Positions 59,341 through 64,000 of a stretch of DNA of 64,000 bases are shown here, piece after piece; the first letter of the stretch is position 1, and each line of letters starts with the position of its first letter. Source of the stretch: Pocillopora verrucosa (Eukaryota > Cnidaria > Anthozoa > Scleractinia > Pocilloporidae); assembly GCF_036669915.1 (NCBI RefSeq), contig NC_089318.1:20726405-20790404 (forward strand), read 5' to 3'. The position numbers and the translations under genes are program-made. The notes under the pieces are model-generated. The model saw only the letters and a list, made by a program, of their open reading frames with translations. It was not told where the DNA came from and ran no database searches.

Positions 59341-61619
59341 ATTCAGTTTTACGAAAACGTGTGAACACGAAGAGCTTCATAGCGCCAATATATTACGTTA
59401 TGCCGGTTAGAAACCAATTGTGGCAAACACGGTAAAGTATTGGTATCATGTAGCTCTTCGTGAATTGAAAGACTTTTATTTTCAGTCACTTTTTTAAGGA
59501 AAACAAAAAAAAAATAGTAGCTTCGGGTTAGGTAGGGTTCGAGTCATCGAGGTAGATCTTGAATTTCAGTTATCCTGTTAACCCGTAATAGGGAATGATG
59601 TTTTTGCTATTATTGTACAATCAACAGCCGTTTTGATTCATTAATTTGTTTCAGTAGAGCTTTTTGATAGGAACGTTTAGTCTGGGAAGTTTAGCCAAAT
59701 TTATATAATTATATAACAAAAATATATAGGCTGAGATGTTCATCGCAGAAGTAGAGGATATTTTAGATTTTATTTTATAGTTAAACTACACTGCTAATCG
59801 AGTGATTCTGTGCGCGTTATTCAACTGTTCTTAAGGGTGTGACTGTTCTAAAGCACAGTTGTACTGTTTATTGGACGTCTGGCACGTGTACATATAGCTA
59901 CATATGTTACTTACACAATAAAACTGAAACTTGGTTTTCAATACGCTGTATGCAATTTTCAAATTTCTGATGAAACTAAACTTTATTGGGCTTTCGAGGG
60001 CTTTAATTACGTTTTCATAAATGTTATCACGTTCATAAATCGCGACTAAAGGTTGGAACGTGTCAATCAGTCATGTTCTGACACTTAAGCGTTTATTGAA
60101 CGCCGTTTTTATTTAAAGCTCGACTTATCGGGGAAAGTTTAGACCAGGGGAAAAAAGTAGTAAATTAGTAAAGTTAGTTCCGGTTATCGAGTAGTTCGAT
60201 TAACAAGTACAAGTTAGCTGATTGTAAATGACTTGACGTCTGCTAACAAATCCAGGGGAAATCGGATTTTGTTTGAGTTTGCGGGGTTCTGCTGACAAAG
60301 GAAAAGAGGTGGGAGGGGGGGGGGGACGGGGAGTCTTCAGGACCCCTTTACGACCTCTCCAGCCCCTGTATTTACAAGCTGGTAACGGGCTCTCACTTTC
60401 CCCTTAACAACGATGATTATCTACAGAAAATGATATTGCAGTTGCTTCAGTGAAAACAAATTCAAAAAAAGAAACTCGGGTTTTCAGGGGGTCATTTTAA
60501 CTTTAGATATCTAGTTACGCTTGCGTTTACCTCGCCAAACCTTCCAAAATACAACAGGTTAGAATTTTCACTTCATTTTCTCGCTGTTTTCAGTATTTTA
60601 CCATTCAGTGATTTGTTAAAATTACACTTATTAGAGATTTTACCTCACGTTTCTGTTCGTCAAGTTTCTCTCGCCTTTCTCTTTGGTTAAAATTTGACCA
60701 AAACCTCGCTCATTCGGTGTTAAACGACTTGGTCTCACCATATTTTTAACTTTTTACCATCGAAGACGCAAATGGGCAAAAAGTTTGTTTGCGTTTTTAT
60801 GGAAATTTAATAAAAATGAAGTCGTCGAGAACAAAAGGTAATTCTTGAAAAAGACATCGCAGAGAAGCAGACGTTTGAATGAATTATATCATCACAATAC
60901 CAATACGTGATGATTGTCGGTAAATTTCAATTGCTGGTAACAGGAACTTGTCATCATGCAGAGAGTGATAAATGATATTTGAAAAAAGTTTTTCGTCTTC
61001 ATCTTTAAAAGGAAAACGAGAAAATTTGTTTATCCTTTTCTTTAGCGAAATATTAATCGCAGACTTCTCAGTTCGAACAGCGAAGAATCTATATTGATTT
61101 GTCTCGATAAACGCCAAAGCTTATAAAGAAAGAAAGTTTGTTATAATCGAATAGAAGTACGGTTGTTATGCCCTGCTTTGTTCACAGTAAAAAGCAAGCT
61201 TTTAACTTTCCCTATTACGGAAACTGGGGTTTTATCGTGCGTGGGGTCATTTTGTGACCAAATGGGTGATCGTCAACAGTTTATTTAGGCCCTGGAGAAA
61301 CGTCCTAAAACACATTACGAAATCACAATTGACTGCAAGGGCTAATTTTATTTCATACCACAGAAACCGTTCCACAGAAGCAATATGATCTCACACCCAG
61401 TGAATGTTTCTTGATTGTGTAAAACGTTACTACCTGGCCACTTGCGGTGAACAATCGTTCCATAAATAAATTACCCCAGGAACAATGTAGGCAGAAATAT
61501 TGTAGGTGTATCAAGTGTGAAATTTGTGCTAATAAGAAATTTGTTCAGAGCACACTCGACACGAGTCCTCTTAACAAGAACTTGACTACCACTGTGAAAC
61601 GGAAAGGTTCTCATCCGCA

Positions 61620-64000
61620 ATGCAGGCTAACGGGAGGCTAATTGTTGTAAACCCATCTTTTCAAGAGTGGGTTTACTTGGATGAAAAATCTCCCCATGGT
61701 TTACAAACTCCAATGAAAAGGCAAGTTATGTATTGTGTAGAGGAGAAAATTGGTCGAAAAGAATTCGAAATTAAAGACGATCCGTGGAAACAACACAATT
61801 ACAAAAGTAAAGTTGACTTTGTTGGGGCGAAATCAAATGGACAATGCTGTCGAGCAGCAATACTGATGTCCATAATCATTGGGTCATTGATGTCGATCGC
61901 TGCATTAGCGCTGGTTCTGCTGATGTTGTTTGGGAAAGTAGGAGCAGGTTGTGGGTGTCAGTCATCAAGTGAAGGTTAGAATATGGATAAAGATCTAATT
62001 TGAGAGTGTCAACATATATATAAGCTCGCCAGGACATATTCTGGATCTCGAAAAATTTGTGCGGTCGCGGTCCAACTATGTTTTGCTATCAGTGCTAAGG
62101 TCAGTCAAGCAGTTTGGTAGAGTTCAGTTGCCACGATGTACTGTACTGTAAGATGATACGTTGATTTCGCAAAAAATTGCTCAATCTTTGTTTCGCATTA
62201 GAACATTGTCATAACAAGTCTGTTCTGTGTTCTGTTTATTGGTGTTATTTTTCGTATCGCAGCTATTTAATTGGAAAAAATAGTTGTTAGATTTTATTTA
62301 TTTCCAGCACTTGGCTCTATGGCTATAAAGACTTTGACAGCTGCGTTCAGATAGGCGAGAGGGAAGGCTTTTCAAAACATAAGATTACCAGATTAAATAG
62401 AGCGTGGAATGATCATGAGTCGGCGAAATGAAAAGTATGAATTAAAAATTAGCTCGCACTTATACATATATAAACCTCATGATTGACAATTTACTTCGAC
62501 CAATGAGAGGACTGTTCAATGTACGCTTGACGTCATACCAAAACTGTTTTGTTTGGCAAGATTGCGAGACTGTTTACGGGGAAGCAAAGTTTTTTAAGCG
62601 ACCCTTCAAATACTTAACTTAACAGAAACGTATTCGTAGCCTGTGTAGAGCAGTAAAGCTCTATACTTAATGTTACCTTTCTTTCGTCGTTCAAAACAAC
62701 AGATTGCATTTCGCCGTGCTTCTGTTTAGTTACAATGAAGAAAAGAAACGAAACAAAACAAAACAAAAATAGTAATGAGAACATCATTAACAGTGACGTG
62801 ATCTCTTGCGAATGCTTTTTTCTTGCCACGAAAAGCAGAGTTGGATTAATAAGAGTGGAAAGATTATTTTTTGTTAAATATAATAGGAAAAAAGCTTATG
62901 TCCTCTCGTTGAAGTGGATGTGGTTTAACTCCAATGTGCTGTTCTGTCATTATTTCGTTTCAAATCCTCTTCAGTCAGTCCCTCCGCTGTTACTCAAAGA
63001 GATTTTTTAGCCTGGATAGAGGATCTCCAGAGGAACGTCACAAACCTTCAACGGAAACTGGTGAGAAAATGTAGTATAGTTGATGAATTTTGGTTACGCT
63101 CTTGGTAGCGATAAGTCTTCTATTCAGTGTGCGCAAGGTCTCATTTTTTTACTGTGGAATAAGTCAGTTTCCAGATACTTCTTCATTTGCAGGAAAAGAA
63201 AACACATGAGCTCAAAGTTGTTCACTTATCGCTTCGAGATCTTGACGGAAAATTGCACAATTTGACAAACAAGGTAATGTATGCTAATAGTCCCACTTTT
63301 TCACAAAAAACTTGATTTCGCGGGGAAATTTGATACAGATTCCATCGGAAGTTCATTTTTTTGCTCTTGTTTTCTTTTAAGCTAAACATCACTGAAACAG
63401 CCCTCCAGGATAAAGACAACAAATTCCTCGTTCTTCTACAGAACACGACTTCAAATTTTCTTCTTAAGGTAATGAAAGCGATGTGCTTCGTTATCGTGTA
63501 AATAAGGAACTTTACAGGAATGCTTTGAGATTATATAGTGGGTGCTGAGTTAAATTCTCCTCCTGATTGCACAGTGCAGGTTTGGTATTGCAATATTAAA
63601 CTACAACCAATTCATTTCAATCAACAGTTGACCTGTTATGGCACAAGGTAAAAGAGTATAAGACAAAGAATTAATTTGTCGATTGAGACTGGAGTTGGAA
63701 AGTTTAACATCAAGTAAATAAAGGGGGTAAATTTCTAAAGCAACTGTGGTGCTGCGTCGGTGAGGGACTGATAACAAGATAATTTGGTTTTATCAACTGA
63801 ATTGATGCTGTAAATTGGCCTCTGTGAAAAGTTTCTAAGTTGATCTTACGAGCATTAATGCGTACACGGCGGAAGGTTAGCCCTTCGTCCTTCGCTCTGA
63901 GGAAGTGCCAACGCTCGAAACGTCAGCTTGGAAAATCTTCGCGGTAGCTATTTGTATTCTGACTTCAAAACTACTGCAGCAAGCGAAAGCCTTGGAAACG
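61620..64000 (+). CDS. Collagen-like type II transmembrane glycoprotein, gene E (5' part only)
   Basis: Exons seen: 61620-61974, 62975-63060, 63193-63273, 63382-63468; the gene continues beyond the window. Exon 1 starts [17 protein letters not shown] and is otherwise nearly the same as gene D, including the CC pair, helix and [10 protein letters not shown] end. Exon 2 encodes [16 protein letters not shown], exon 3 the HNLTNK end, exon 4 [15 protein letters not shown] and NTTSNFLLK. Frames are open and splice sites intact. The 63716-63932 repeat in intron 4 corresponds to those in C and D. Stalk exons 5-6, collagen and Cys module should follow on the right. Confidence 0.82.
62400..62974 (+). 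other. Gene E intron 1, distal part
   Basis: Conserved with the introns of genes C (45870-46440) and D (53880-54410). Open frames crossing it are not in phase with the exons and have no coding support. Confidence 0.5.
63716..63932 (-). repeat. Dispersed repeat, GACGAAGGGCTAACG family, gene E intron 4
   Basis: Equivalent to 55153-55366 in gene D, with small changes (ACGGCGGAAGGTTAGCCC, CTCTGAGGAAGTGCCAACGC). No LINE insertion here. Confidence 0.72.

Larger units (their letters stand above)
57698..61619. repeat. Intergenic flank between genes D and E, duplicated segment
   Basis: No gene recognised. From 57698 to about 60180 it matches the flank behind gene B (40896-42830), with two extra insertions. 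From about 60200 to 61619 it matches the region upstream of gene D (51430-52840) almost base for base. Two AACCCTTTAA MITE-like elements (58790-58990, 59129-59340) are carried along from the duplicated segment. Confidence 0.78.
44234..64000 (+). repeat. Tandem segmental duplication, about 8.6-8.8 kb units
   Basis: First exons of genes C, D and E start at 44234, 52841 and 61620, spacings of 8607 and 8779 bp. Introns, 5' flanks and even intronic repeats are conserved between units, so whole segments were duplicated, not just coding sequence. The differences are mainly transposon insertions and microsatellite length. Gene B is an older, more diverged neighbour whose 3' end has been homogenised with gene D. 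Confidence 0.88.

Noticed and set aside
60884..61117. Identical 77-residue open frames on the minus strand upstream of genes D (52114-52347) and E
   Set aside because: They are the same because the flanks were recently duplicated. The frame is lost upstream of gene C through a small deletion, and the peptide has no recognisable feature.

Overview
This window is eukaryotic: AT-rich DNA with GT/AG introns, short exons and many small dispersed repeats. The gene content (metazoan TECPR2 and POLR1C orthologues, a LicD-type Golgi-like enzyme, a family of transmembrane collagen-like proteins) and the repeat families suggest an anthozoan cnidarian, most likely a stony coral. The species cannot be read from the sequence. 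All exon models were built by eye from splice sites, reading phase and protein similarity.

Left part (1-23.6 kb) is conserved housekeeping sequence. A phytanoyl-CoA dioxygenase (PhyH) family gene runs leftwards out of the window (six exons, 3026 down to 319). It is head-to-head, about 570 bp apart, with a complete 11-exon TECPR2 orthologue (3595-14350). POLR1C/RPAC1 follows in 13 exons (15603-21065). Next come a decayed LINE reverse-transcriptase fragment and a single-exon LicD/fukutin-type type II membrane protein on the minus strand (22621-23541). Introns here hold MITE-like elements, a tRNA-derived SINE and microsatellites.

Right part (26-64 kb) is a gene cluster of one family. Each member predicts a type II membrane protein: short cytoplasmic tail, one transmembrane helix, a stalk made of small phase-0 exons rich in N-glycosylation sequons, a short Gly-X-Y collagen exon, and a 60-residue C-terminal Cys-rich module ending in WECPL-x-T. 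One divergent member (gene A) is on the minus strand (26131-29230). Gene B (33949-40895) is on the plus strand, with a dead collagen exon between A and B. Genes C (44234-50368), D (52841-57697) and E (61620 to beyond the window) lie in tandem units of about 8.6-8.8 kb that include introns and flanks.

The array is still changing. Gene C carries a 2-bp insertion at an exon end that predicts a stop before the collagen domain. Gene D is a mosaic: its 5' part resembles C/E, while its 3' part and downstream flank resemble B, and it has lost three collagen triplets. Transposon insertions differ between copies. The C-terminal module matches no domain I recognise, so this array is the best candidate for an undescribed system, perhaps surface receptors or adhesion proteins comparable in layout to collagenous scavenger receptors. 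That role is inference only.
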